A stretch of 64,000 bases of DNA from Pseudomonas tolaasii NCPPB 2192 (GTDB lineage: Bacteria; Pseudomonadota; Gammaproteobacteria; Pseudomonadales; Pseudomonadaceae). This document shows positions 50,551 to 59,140 of the stretch, one piece after another. The stretch spans positions 5,084,001 through 5,148,000 of the forward strand of contig NZ_PHHD01000001.1 of assembly GCF_002813445.1 (NCBI RefSeq), written 5' to 3'. Every line of letters begins with the position of its first letter. Position 1 is the first letter of the stretch. The translations under genes and the position numbers were made by a program. Under the pieces are notes generated by a model. That model was not told the DNA's origin. It ran no database searches and saw nothing but the letters and a program-made list of their open reading frames with translations.

Positions 50551-51324
50551 CTAGCGAAAAAACTGGCTGGGCGTTTTGCCGAATTGTTTCTTGAACATGC
50601 TGGTAAAGGCGCTCGGGCTTTCATATCCCAACTCAATCGCTACATCGATGATCTTCTCCCCCACCGCAATACGCTCCAGCGCCAACAGCAGCCGCGCCTG
50701 TTGCCGCCATTGGCCGAAGGTCAGCCCGGTTTCCTTGCGAAACAGACGCTGGATGGTTTTCTGGTCCAGCGCCAGCCGGTCACTCCAGTCCGCCACCGTT
50801 GAAGCGTCCCCCGGGTCGGCCTGCCAGGCCACGCAGATTCGGTTGATACGCGCATCGGCAGGCTGCGGCAATGACAGCGGCAACGCCGGCAGAATCGCCA
50901 GCTCGTCCAGAATCAAATGCATGATGCGCGCTTCGCGAGAATCCTCGGCATACGGCGGCTTCAAGCTCACGGACGCCTTGATCAGCTCACTGAGCAACGG
51001 CGACACACTCACCGCCTTGGTTTCAGTCGGCAAATTCGGGAAGCTGTCCGGGCGCACAAACACGCTGCGCATCTTCAGCGGCCCCACACAACGCAGCGAG
51101 TGAACCTGGCCCGACGGCATCCAGAAGCCGCGATTGGGCGGCACGGTCCACTGGTTCTGCACGGAGTGCACCACCATCACGCCCTCGATGGCGTAGAGCA
51201 ATTGGTGTTTTTCGTGGCTGTGGTCGGGGATCACCCAGTTTTCGGGGTAATCGGTGGCGGAACTGATGACAGCCCAGTCGCCTTCATCAATCTCACGCAG
51301 AAATGTATCCAGTGATTTAATCAT
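50551..51324 (-). CDS. AraC-family regulator (cupin plus helix-turn-helix, NimR-like)
   Basis: 257 residues from ATG 51324, which has AAGGGCGAA just before it; the frame to 51390 is unlikely. N-terminal cupin (WVIPDHSHEKHQLLYAIEGV ~29-48) and C-terminal double helix-turn-helix (LALDQKTIQRLFRKETGLTF, VAIELGYESPSAFTSMFKKQ). Small cupin-AraC proteins often control a divergent drug exporter; here the Fsr-like MFS gene starts 146 bp away with an inverted repeat between them. Confidence 0.87.
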   Translation of the reverse strand: MIKSLDTFLREIDEGDWAVISSATDYPENWVIPDHSHEKHQLLYAIEGVMVVHSVQNQWTVPPNRGFWMPSGQVHSLRCVGPLKMRSVFVRPDSFPNLPTETKAVSVSPLLSELIKASVSLKPPYAEDSREARIMHLILDELAILPALPLSLPQPADARINRICVAWQADPGDASTVADWSDRLALDQKTIQRLFRKETGLTFGQWRQQARLLLALERIAVGEKIIDVAIELGYESPSAFTSMFKKQFGKTPSQFFR

Positions 51325-51413
51325 TTCGCCCTTTTTGCGACGGTTGTTGCCCGAATTTCGCGAGACAGGCATTTTTACTGAATCTAGCATGAACGCCGAA
51401 ATATTTTGAAATG

Positions 51414-51439
51414 GGCAAACGGCTTAAGTACCGTTTGCC
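51414..51439. promoter_or_regulatory. Inverted repeat GGCAAACGG-N8-CCGTTTGCC between AraC and Fsr-like genes
   Basis: Perfect 9-bp arms at 51414-51422 and 51431-51439 with spacer CTTAAGTA, 31 bp before the exporter start. Probable operator for the divergent AraC-type regulator. Confidence 0.6.
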
Positions 51440-51469
51440 TCTGATAGCTGCCTTGTATGGAATGCCTGC

Positions 51470-52681
51470 ATGTCGACCCTGACCGCGTCACCCGCCGCTG
51501 CAACCACCACACCCCAGGTAAGCCCTTTGGTCATGCGCGTCCTCGGCGCCTGCGCGCTGGCGCACATGATCAATGACCTGATCCAGGCCGTGCTGCCTTC
51601 GATCTACCCGATGCTTAAGGCCAACTACGGCCTGAGCTTCACCCAGGTCGGCCTGATTACCCTGACCTTCCAGCTGACCGCGTCGCTGCTGCAGCCGTGG
51701 ATCGGCTACCACACTGACCGTCACCCCAAACCCTGGCTGCTGCCGGCGGGCATGATCAGCACTTTGATCGGCATTTTGATGCTGGCGTTTGTCGGCACCT
51801 TCCCTGCCATCTTGCTGGCGGCGGCGCTGGTCGGCGTGGGCTCCTCGACCTTCCACCCGGAAACTTCCCGCGTGGCGCGCCTGGCGTCCGGCGGCCGCTA
51901 TGGCCTGGCGCAATCGACGTTCCAGGTCGGCGGCAACACCGGCAGCGCGTTCGGCCCGCTGCTCGCGGCGGCAATCATCATTCCTTACGGCCAGAGCCAT
52001 ATCGCCTGGTTCGGCCTGTTTGCGGTGTTCGCGATTCTGGTGCTCTACGGTTTGAGCCGCTGGTACCGCAACCACCTCAACCTGTTCAAACTGAAAACCG
52101 GCGGCAAAGCCACCCACGGTCTCTCCAAAGGCCGCGTGACTTTCGCCCTGGTGGTGCTGGCGATGCTGGTGTTCTCCAAATATTTCTACATGACCAGCCT
52201 CACCAGCTACTTCACCTTTTTCCTGATCGAAAAATTCCACCTGTCGGTCGCCAGCTCCCAGATGTACCTGTTCCTGTTCCTCGGCGCGGTGGCCGTGGGC
52301 ACCTTCGCCGGCGGGCCGATCGGCGACAAGATCGGCCGCAAGAAGGTCATCTGGTTCTCGATCCTCGGCGCCGCGCCCTTCACCCTCGCCCTGCCCTACG
52401 TCGACCTGTTCTGGACCGCCGTGCTCAGCGTAATCATCGGTTTTGTGCTCGCCTCGGCGTTCTCGGCCATTGTGGTATTTGCCCAGGAACTGGTGCCGGG
52501 CAACGTGGGCATGATCGCTGGCATCTTCTTCGGCCTGATGTTCGGTTTCAGCGGGATTGGCGCGGCATTGCTGGGCTTGCTCGCTGACAGCCACGGCATC
52601 GAGTACGTCTACACGATCTGTTCGTTCCTGCCGCTGGTGGGCATTCTGACCATCCTGCTGCCGTCCACCAAAGGCGTCTGA
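51470..52681 (+). CDS. Fosmidomycin-resistance (Fsr)-like MFS exporter
   Basis: 403 residues, 12 helices. AHMINDLIQAVLPSIYPMLK (~31-50), VGVGSSTFHPETSRVARLAS (~122-141) and AQSTFQVGGNTGSAFGPLL are hallmarks of the Fsr family. Family members export fosmidomycin and other small compounds. Controlled most likely by the divergent AraC protein. Confidence 0.87.
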   Translation: MSTLTASPAAATTTPQVSPLVMRVLGACALAHMINDLIQAVLPSIYPMLKANYGLSFTQVGLITLTFQLTASLLQPWIGYHTDRHPKPWLLPAGMISTLIGILMLAFVGTFPAILLAAALVGVGSSTFHPETSRVARLASGGRYGLAQSTFQVGGNTGSAFGPLLAAAIIIPYGQSHIAWFGLFAVFAILVLYGLSRWYRNHLNLFKLKTGGKATHGLSKGRVTFALVVLAMLVFSKYFYMTSLTSYFTFFLIEKFHLSVASSQMYLFLFLGAVAVGTFAGGPIGDKIGRKKVIWFSILGAAPFTLALPYVDLFWTAVLSVIIGFVLASAFSAIVVFAQELVPGNVGMIAGIFFGLMFGFSGIGAALLGLLADSHGIEYVYTICSFLPLVGILTILLPSTKGV

Positions 52682-52791
52682 CCCCGCCGATCATCGGCTG
52701 GCCGTGTGCCAGCACGATGAGGGCTCCGAAAAACCTGCGTGTGCGCTTACAATCCCGATTTAAACGCACACCCAGGCAGACCCGGCACCAC

Positions 52792-53967
52792 ATGACGCTC
52801 GACCCTCCCACGATTCTGGCACTCACCGTTGCCCTCGCAGCCGCGGCTGCCCTGTACCTCGCCGTCGAATGGCGCAGCGTGCGCGAACCTTCCTTGCTGT
52901 TCTGGGCGGCGGGTTTCGCCACCATCAGCATCGGCTCCACCCTCGCCCTGCTGCGCAGCAGCGGTTTTTTGACGATCGGCATCTGGTTCGCCAACGGCCT
53001 GCTGGTCACGGCGCACTTTCTGTTTTTGCTCGGTGTGGCGCGTTTCACCCAAGCGCGGTTGTCGCCGCTGTGGCTGTTGATGCTGGTGATCTGGCTCGGC
53101 ATGCTCGCGCTGCCCACTGACCTGCCCTGGTCCAAGGCCATGCTGGCGGTGCAATCGCTGCTGGTGGCTCTGCCCACGCTTCGCGCCAGTTTCCTGCTGC
53201 GGCCCCACGGCAAATCCTTGAGCATCGGCGCGGTGCAGCTGCGTTATGTACTGCTGATTCACGGCGCGTTTTATGTCGCCAAGGCGTTGTCGGTGCTGAT
53301 CCCCGGCACCTTGATCGACCTGGCCGCGTTCAAGGGCGAAATCATTCAGGTGTCGTTGGTGGAAGGCGCGATGGCGATCATGCTGATTGCACTGTCCATG
53401 ACCGGTTCCGAGCGCTACCGGCGCGAACAGCAAATCGCCCGCCTCGCCGCCCGCGACCCGCTCACCGCCCTATACAACCGCCGCGCCCTCGACCTGCGCG
53501 CACCGCGTCTGCTGGAGCAAGTCTCGGCAGCCCAACCGGGCGCGTTACTGCTGATCGATATCGACAATTTCAAAGGGGTCAACGACCTCTACGGCCACAC
53601 GGCCGGCGACCGCCTGTTGATCGCTTTGAGCGAGATGATTCGCAGCGTCCTCCACCAGGGCGCGCTGGCGGCACGCTTGGGCGGCGACGAATTTGTGATC
53701 TTGCTGAACAACGCATCGACCGCGCAGATCGTCGACCTCGGCAGCCGCTTGCGCGAGCAGTTCCAGCAACTGGCCGCGCAGACCTTCACCACCCCGGCGC
53801 CGGTCACCCTGAGCATCGGCGCGCATTTGTTCGACCAACCACCGGCCAACCTCGCGCAGTTGATCGAACAAGGTGACTCCACACTCTACGAAACCAAGCG
53901 CGGGGGGCGAGACAGCATTCGGTTGGTCGACCGCACGGGCTTCGCACATTACGCCCAAGAACCGTAG
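52792..53967 (+). CDS. Membrane-bound diguanylate cyclase (GGDEF)
   Basis: 391 residues from ATG 52792; the ATG at 52717 would put a basic leader before helix 1. Seven or so membrane helices (~8-205) form a MASE-like sensor, followed by a GGDEF domain: RDPLTALYNRRAL, LLLIDIDNFKGVNDLYGHTAGD and the intact RLGGDEFVILL (~297-307). It makes cyclic di-GMP. The inhibitory I-site RxxD is not seen at the usual place before GGDEF (HQGALAAR instead), so product inhibition may be lost. Confidence 0.9.
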   Translation: MTLDPPTILALTVALAAAAALYLAVEWRSVREPSLLFWAAGFATISIGSTLALLRSSGFLTIGIWFANGLLVTAHFLFLLGVARFTQARLSPLWLLMLVIWLGMLALPTDLPWSKAMLAVQSLLVALPTLRASFLLRPHGKSLSIGAVQLRYVLLIHGAFYVAKALSVLIPGTLIDLAAFKGEIIQVSLVEGAMAIMLIALSMTGSERYRREQQIARLAARDPLTALYNRRALDLRAPRLLEQVSAAQPGALLLIDIDNFKGVNDLYGHTAGDRLLIALSEMIRSVLHQGALAARLGGDEFVILLNNASTAQIVDLGSRLREQFQQLAAQTFTTPAPVTLSIGAHLFDQPPANLAQLIEQGDSTLYETKRGGRDSIRLVDRTGFAHYAQEP

Positions 53968-54103
53968 GACTCATGCCGCCACCGGGCAATGCGGCTCGGC
54001 TTTCTTGCTTGCCGCAGGGTAACTGCCTGCTTCCACGGGAACTGAATCTGCTGCTGGGCCACCTATTTGAGGCTGATAGACAGTGACTTGAAGAGGCCAT
54101 TGC

Positions 54104-54901
54104 ATGATTACAACCTCGCCAGCAGTGAATCACACCCCCTATCCGATTGATCCAGACACTACGCCCCAGCACGTTGAAACGGCCGAGGCGCAAACAGTCG
54201 TACGTAATAAACGCGGTGTCGCTAAGCATTCCAGACTATGGCCTCAGAACAAAACCATCACCATTTCCTTCATGGATGTGGCGGGAAAAGATAAAGAGAT
54301 TTTCAAAGAAGCCATTGGGTCAATTTCCCCGTACGTGAACTTGCAGTTCAAGTTTGTGGATGGCAATGACGGTGAAATACGCATTGCTACTGAAAAAAAC
54401 GAAGGGGACTGGTCAGAGCTGGGCGTTGCGGCCCTGTATGGTCCGCCTGATGAGGCGACCTTGAATGTGGACACCCACGGGTTTGACGACAACAAAATCA
54501 GAAGCAAGATACTTCATGAGTTTGGGCACGCCTTGGGCCTGGAGCACGAACATCAGCATCCGGACCGGTCTTTTTCTTTAAACATCCCTGACGTGTACAG
54601 GACCTTTGGAGCAGGGGGCGCCTCCACAGCAGTGATTGCCTCGAACATAATCGCCCCTCTCAACCCTGCTGACGTGACAACGTCTGACTATGATCAGAAA
54701 TCAGTGATGCACTACCCATTTCTGGCAAGTTCGACTTCCAACAACGTGGCGATTCCCGCCAATGACGAACTTTCACAGGGCGATAAGGATTTTCTGGCCT
54801 CGCTGTATCCACCGCCCCGCAAGGTTAAGAGAAAATGGCCGTCGGCGGAAGAGCTTGTTGCCTATCGCATCTTCTCCAAACAAGCTCAACAACACGAGTA
54901 G
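54104..54901 (+). CDS. Metzincin zinc protease (astacin-like), no signal peptide
   Basis: 265 residues. The zinc motif HEFGHALGLEHEH (HExxHxxGxxHE, ~146-158) and a Met-turn SVMHYPF (~205-211) define a metzincin. ITISF and VNLQFKFV strands precede it. There is no Sec signal, so export would need another route, or it acts inside the cell. The DNA is clearly richer in A/T at third positions than its neighbours, suggesting transfer. GAGGCC lies before the start. Confidence 0.82.
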   Translation: MITTSPAVNHTPYPIDPDTTPQHVETAEAQTVVRNKRGVAKHSRLWPQNKTITISFMDVAGKDKEIFKEAIGSISPYVNLQFKFVDGNDGEIRIATEKNEGDWSELGVAALYGPPDEATLNVDTHGFDDNKIRSKILHEFGHALGLEHEHQHPDRSFSLNIPDVYRTFGAGGASTAVIASNIIAPLNPADVTTSDYDQKSVMHYPFLASSTSNNVAIPANDELSQGDKDFLASLYPPPRKVKRKWPSAEELVAYRIFSKQAQQHE

Positions 54902-54938
54902 TACGGCAGCCAATGGGCCTGGAGGCTGCCACTACACC

Positions 54939-55943
54939 TCATAGCTCATAATGAACTTTCACGCTCCTTCCGGTCTTCACCGACTCCAGCGCACAATCGG
55001 CCAGATGCAAGGCATACAACCCGTCGCGCATGCCGGTCGGCAAGGTTTTGCCGCCGTTCAGCGCATGAATGAATTGCGCCAGCTCATTACGATAAGCATC
55101 GGCGTAACGCTCCAGGAAAAAGTGCTGCAACGGTTCCAGCGCCTCGGTGTGTTCGGCGCTCCAGTGGCGCAGCGTGCTGGGGCGATGGTTGTCGGTGAGC
55201 AGCACGCCGGTGACGCCGGACACCTCCACGCGCTGATCGTAGCCATACACCGCCTGGCGGCAGCAGTTGATGTGGCATTGTTTGCCCGAAGCGGTGCGCA
55301 GCAACACCATCACGCTGTCATAGTCGTCGATGTCTTCCAGGCTCGGGTCCACCAGGCGGCTGGCAAAAGCGCTGACTTCCACCGGCTCTTCACCGAGCAA
55401 GTGGCGGGCGGTGTCGAAGTCGTGGATGGTCATGTCGCGCAGGATGCCGCCGGAGTGTTTCAGGTAATCACGCGGGGCAAGGCCGGGGTCGCGGCTGGTG
55501 ATGATGACCTGGCGCACGGCGCCGATCTGTCCGGCATCCAGCGCCTCGCGCAGGCGCAGCATATCGGGATCGAAGCGGCGGTTGAAACCGAGCATCACTT
55601 TGCCGCCCTGACGCTCGACGGCTTGTGCGGCGTTGCGGGCCTTGGCGATATCGAGGTCGATGGGCTTCTCGCAAAGCACCGCCTTGCCCTCGGCCACGGC
55701 AGCCAGCAACAGGTCAATATGGGTGTCGGTGGGCGTGCCGATCACGACCGCGTCGATGTCCTTGCGGGTGAGCGCGGCGGCGCAGTCGTAGGCCGCCTCG
55801 CAGCCCAACTGCGCGCTTAAGGCATCAACGCCTTCGCGCCAGGGGTCGGCCACCAGCACCAGCGTGGCATTGGGGTGGGCGGCGACGTTGGCGGCGTGGA
55901 TCCTGGCGATGCGCCCGGCACCCAGAACGGCGATACGTAGCAT
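54939..55943 (-). CDS. Gfo/Idh/MocA oxidoreductase, inositol 2-dehydrogenase-like
   Basis: 334 residues from ATG 55943 behind CAGGAG; a frame to 56045 enters the LacI gene. Rossmann start MLRIAVLGAGRIARIHAAN, CEKPIDLD (catalytic Lys, ~96), LGFNRRFDP and GGILRDMTIHDFDTARHLLG (two stretches) match IolG-like enzymes that oxidise inositols with NAD. It lies 35 bp after the LacI gene on the same strand. Without other iol genes nearby the substrate may be an inositol isomer or derivative. Confidence 0.85.
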   Translation of the reverse strand: MLRIAVLGAGRIARIHAANVAAHPNATLVLVADPWREGVDALSAQLGCEAAYDCAAALTRKDIDAVVIGTPTDTHIDLLLAAVAEGKAVLCEKPIDLDIAKARNAAQAVERQGGKVMLGFNRRFDPDMLRLREALDAGQIGAVRQVIITSRDPGLAPRDYLKHSGGILRDMTIHDFDTARHLLGEEPVEVSAFASRLVDPSLEDIDDYDSVMVLLRTASGKQCHINCCRQAVYGYDQRVEVSGVTGVLLTDNHRPSTLRHWSAEHTEALEPLQHFFLERYADAYRNELAQFIHALNGGKTLPTGMRDGLYALHLADCALESVKTGRSVKVHYEL

Positions 55944-55978
55944 GGTCGAACTCCTGATGTTGTTTTTGAAGGGAGTAG

Positions 55979-57004
55979 TCAATCCGGCAGGTTGAACGGT
56001 GTGACGATCTGCACCTGTGACGGCGCAATGGGCCCGGTTTTCCACAGCCGGTGGTGTTGCAGGATGTGCAGAAACACGCTGCGGGCATCGATCTGCAGGT
56101 TGTGATCGATGATCGCGGCGACTTTTTCTTCCAGCAGCAACTGGCGGTTTTCTTCATCGAGGTCGTGGCCGATAAATACGTCGAGCCCGCGCCCCTGTGC
56201 AGCGAACGCGTCGACAATCGCGCGATTGCCACCGCCGACGCTGTACACCGCCTTGAGGTCGGGGTGCTGTTTCAGCGCCTGGCTGACGCGCTCGAAGGTG
56301 CGCTCGTACACGCCGTAACCGCCACTGATGTCCAGCACCCGCAAGTGCGGCGCGCGCCCGCGCAGCCAGGCACGAAAGCCCATCTCACGCTCTTCCTCAC
56401 CGCGAAACAGCTCGCTGCCGATGACCACCGCCACGTCCTGAGGTTGGGTGGGCAGCCAGCGTGACATCAGATAAGCCGCCGTCTGGCCGGCGGTGCGGTT
56501 GTCCATGCCCACATAGCCGATGCGTTCGCTTTGTGGCAGGTCAGTGACCAGCGTGACCACCGGAACGCCCGCCGCCATCAGTTGCTTGACTGCCTGGTTC
56601 ACCGCCGGCTCATCGGCGGCCTTGAGCACCACGCCCTGGCTGCCGGTGTCGAGGCAGCGCAGCAACTGGTCGTGCATGGCCTGGGGCTCGATTTCTTCGA
56701 ACAGGTGAAAACGCGGCGCGATGCGAAACGGCGCCAGGCTGGCCAACTGCGCGACGATCGCGGCCTGCACCGCCGCACTGAAGCGCTTGGGCGTGTGCAT
56801 GATCACATCGACATGAAAGGTGCGCCCCACCGCCAGGCCGTTTTTTTCCTGGGCTTCCAGCTCGTCGAGCGCCTGCGCGATACGACGTTGCGTCTGTGCA
56901 TGCACGGCGCCGCGCTGATGTAACACGCGGTCGACCGTGGCCTTGCTCACCCCGGCCTGGGTGGCGAGCTGCTTGATGGAAAAGTGTTTTGCGCGTTCGA
57001 GCAT
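55979..57004 (-). CDS. LacI-family regulator
   Basis: 341 residues. N-terminal LacI helix-turn-helix (FSIKQLATQAGVSKATVDRVL ~8-28) and a periplasmic-binding-like sensor domain (GYVGMDNRTAGQTAAYLM). It resembles LacI proteins of inositol/sugar loci that end with the DLDEENRQLL region. It sits between the dehydrogenase and the divergent SDR operon and probably controls both. Confidence 0.88.
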   Translation of the reverse strand: MLERAKHFSIKQLATQAGVSKATVDRVLHQRGAVHAQTQRRIAQALDELEAQEKNGLAVGRTFHVDVIMHTPKRFSAAVQAAIVAQLASLAPFRIAPRFHLFEEIEPQAMHDQLLRCLDTGSQGVVLKAADEPAVNQAVKQLMAAGVPVVTLVTDLPQSERIGYVGMDNRTAGQTAAYLMSRWLPTQPQDVAVVIGSELFRGEEEREMGFRAWLRGRAPHLRVLDISGGYGVYERTFERVSQALKQHPDLKAVYSVGGGNRAIVDAFAAQGRGLDVFIGHDLDEENRQLLLEEKVAAIIDHNLQIDARSVFLHILQHHRLWKTGPIAPSQVQIVTPFNLPD

Positions 57005-57045
57005 GCGGTTCGCCTGAGGTCTTTTTGAGGTGTTTTTTGGGCGTT

Positions 57046-57073
57046 ACTGAGGTTTTGCAATGCTAGTCTCAGT
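57046..57073. promoter_or_regulatory. ACTGAG-N16-CTCAGT inverted repeat in the LacI/SDR divergent spacer
   Basis: Six-base arms at 57046-57051 and 57068-57073, in the 122-bp spacer between divergent starts. A candidate operator for the LacI protein; short arms make this tentative. Confidence 0.35.
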
Positions 57074-57126
57074 TTTGCCCGCCGTCGAGCCGGGCGATGA
57101 AAACAACAAAAACTCAGGAGAACTTC

Positions 57127-57972
57127 ATGCCTCACACTGATCTCGCCACCTCGTTCAGCGGCCAATACTTTGTGGTCACCGGCAGCACCCAGGGGCTGGG
57201 CGCGGCGGTGGCGCATACCCTCGCGCGGCGCGGCGCCGCCGGGTTGATCATCTGCGGGCGCCGCCGCGCCGAGGGCGAAGAGCAGGTGCGCCAGTTGACC
57301 GAACTGGATTGTCAGGCATTTTTTGTCGAGGCCGACCTGGAAGGCGTCGAGGACTGCCGCGCAATCATCGACGCGGCACGCACGCATTTCGGCACCTTGC
57401 ACGGGCTGGTGAACTGCGCCGGCATGTCCGATCGCGGCACCATTCTGGATACCTCGCCCGAGCTGTTCGAGCGCCTGTTTGCAGTGAACGTGCGCGCGCC
57501 GTTTTTCCTGATGCAGGAAGCGTTGAAGCTGATGATCAGCCAGGGCGTGGAAGGTGCGGTGGTGAACATCCAGAGCGTCACCGGGCATGGCGGCCAGTCG
57601 TTCCTGAGTGCTTACGCGGCGTCCAAGGGCGCGCTGGCGATCCTGACCAAGAACGTGGCCTTCAGCGCCCTGCGCAACCGCATCCGCGTCAACGGCTTGA
57701 ACATCGGCTGGATGGACACGCCTCATGAAGACCAAATCCAGCGCCAGTACCACGGTGCGCAGGACGGCTGGCTGGAAAAGGCCGAAAGCGCGCAACCGTT
57801 CGGCCGCCTGCTCAAACCCGAGGAAGTGGCGCAAAGCGTGGCGTTTTTGCTGTCACGCGAATCGGGAATGATGACCGGCTCGGTCATCGATCTGGAGCAA
57901 GGCGTGGTCGGCTGCACCGACAGCAGCACCCCGCAGCCCCATCAGGCGTTGAGCCTGCCGGGAGGTGCGTGA
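57127..57972 (+). CDS. Short-chain dehydrogenase/reductase
   Basis: 281 residues from ATG 57127 behind CAGGAG. Classical SDR: TGSTQGLGAAVAHTLA (cofactor, ~18), NCAGMSDRG, catalytic Ser in NIQSVTGHGG and YAASKGALAIL (Tyr/Lys ~163-167). It overlaps the next gene by one base. With the divergent IolG-like enzyme it suggests two-step oxidation of a polyol. Confidence 0.88.
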   Translation: MPHTDLATSFSGQYFVVTGSTQGLGAAVAHTLARRGAAGLIICGRRRAEGEEQVRQLTELDCQAFFVEADLEGVEDCRAIIDAARTHFGTLHGLVNCAGMSDRGTILDTSPELFERLFAVNVRAPFFLMQEALKLMISQGVEGAVVNIQSVTGHGGQSFLSAYAASKGALAILTKNVAFSALRNRIRVNGLNIGWMDTPHEDQIQRQYHGAQDGWLEKAESAQPFGRLLKPEEVAQSVAFLLSRESGMMTGSVIDLEQGVVGCTDSSTPQPHQALSLPGGA

Positions 57973-59105
57973 TGTCGGCTTTTGTGACAAGCGAGGCGGT
58001 GCGCCTGACGGACTTCAGCCGCATTTGCGCACAACGGGCGAGCGTCGAGGACTATCCGCTGAGCGCAGAGGTCGTCAGCAACGTGCCGATCTATCAGGCG
58101 CGGACCCTGCGCAACAGCGAGCGCCTGGTCGTGATGAACGAGCTGCACCACCTGTTCCGCGACGGCCCCGGCGTGATGGTGGTGCGCGGCGCCTATGAAG
58201 ACCTGGAAGTGGTCGACCGCCACAGCCAGGTGTTCGAGGCGATCTTCGCCCAGGAGGCCGCACGCGGTGTGGCCGCCGACCACTTCGCCAAGGCGGGCAG
58301 CAACGGGCGCATCTGGAATTCATTGCAGAAGGCCGCGCTGGAATCGCCGGCCTCCTTCGTCGAGTACTACGCCAACCCTCTGCTGGGGCTGATTGCCGAG
58401 GCATGGCTGGGGCCGGGCTTTCAGGTGACGGCACAGGTGAATGTGGTGCACCCCGGTGGCCAAGCGCAGCAGCCCCATCGCGACTATCACCTGGGTTTCC
58501 AGACCAACGATGTTGTGGAGCGCTTCCCCCTGCCCCTGCACCTGTTGTCCCAATACCTCACGCTGCAAGGCGCCGTGGCCCATTCGGACATGCCACTGGA
58601 AACCGGCCCGACCCAACTGCTGCCATTCTCCCAGCAATACGCGCTGGGTTACCTGGCCTGGCGGCGCGCGGAATTTATCGACTACTTCCAGCAGCACGCC
58701 GTGCAGTTGCCGCTGAACAAGGGCGATTTGCTGTTCTTCAACCCGGCCCTGTTCCACGCCGCTGGCACCAACCGTACGCCGGATAAACAGCGCATGGCCA
58801 ACCTGCTGCAAATCTCTTCGGCCTTCGGCAAACCCATGGAAGCCCTCGACCGTGACCGCATGATGCTGGCCGTCTACCCGGAGTTGCTGGCCAATACGGC
58901 GCTGAATGCCGAAGCCATCAGCGCGGTTATCGCCTGCACCGCCGACGGCTACTCATTCCCCACCAACCTTGACACCGACCCGCCCTTGCAAGGGTTGGCA
59001 CCGCAAACCGGGCAGCAACTGATGCAGCAGGCCCTCTCAGAACGCTGGGCCTTGTCGGATTTTGCCGCTGCCGTCACGCAGATGCGGACCAAGCGCCAGG
59101 CGTGA
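57972..59105 (+). CDS. Phytanoyl-CoA dioxygenase (PhyH)-family oxygenase
   Basis: 377 residues from ATG 57972 with GGAGG upstream; the GTG three bases earlier is less likely. It has an Fe(II)/2-oxoglutarate dioxygenase core: the His-x-Asp pair in QQPHRDYHLGF (~170-180), and distal His with 2-oxoglutarate Arg in FHAAGTNRTPDKQR (~262-275). PhyH enzymes hydroxylate or oxidise small substrates, including phosphonates and carbon acids. In this operon the target is probably the ligand of the adjacent binding protein. Confidence 0.83.
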   Translation: MSAFVTSEAVRLTDFSRICAQRASVEDYPLSAEVVSNVPIYQARTLRNSERLVVMNELHHLFRDGPGVMVVRGAYEDLEVVDRHSQVFEAIFAQEAARGVAADHFAKAGSNGRIWNSLQKAALESPASFVEYYANPLLGLIAEAWLGPGFQVTAQVNVVHPGGQAQQPHRDYHLGFQTNDVVERFPLPLHLLSQYLTLQGAVAHSDMPLETGPTQLLPFSQQYALGYLAWRRAEFIDYFQQHAVQLPLNKGDLLFFNPALFHAAGTNRTPDKQRMANLLQISSAFGKPMEALDRDRMMLAVYPELLANTALNAEAISAVIACTADGYSFPTNLDTDPPLQGLAPQTGQQLMQQALSERWALSDFAAAVTQMRTKRQA

Positions 59106-59140
59106 TGCTTTGACAACAACAAAAATAACGGAGCAACAGC

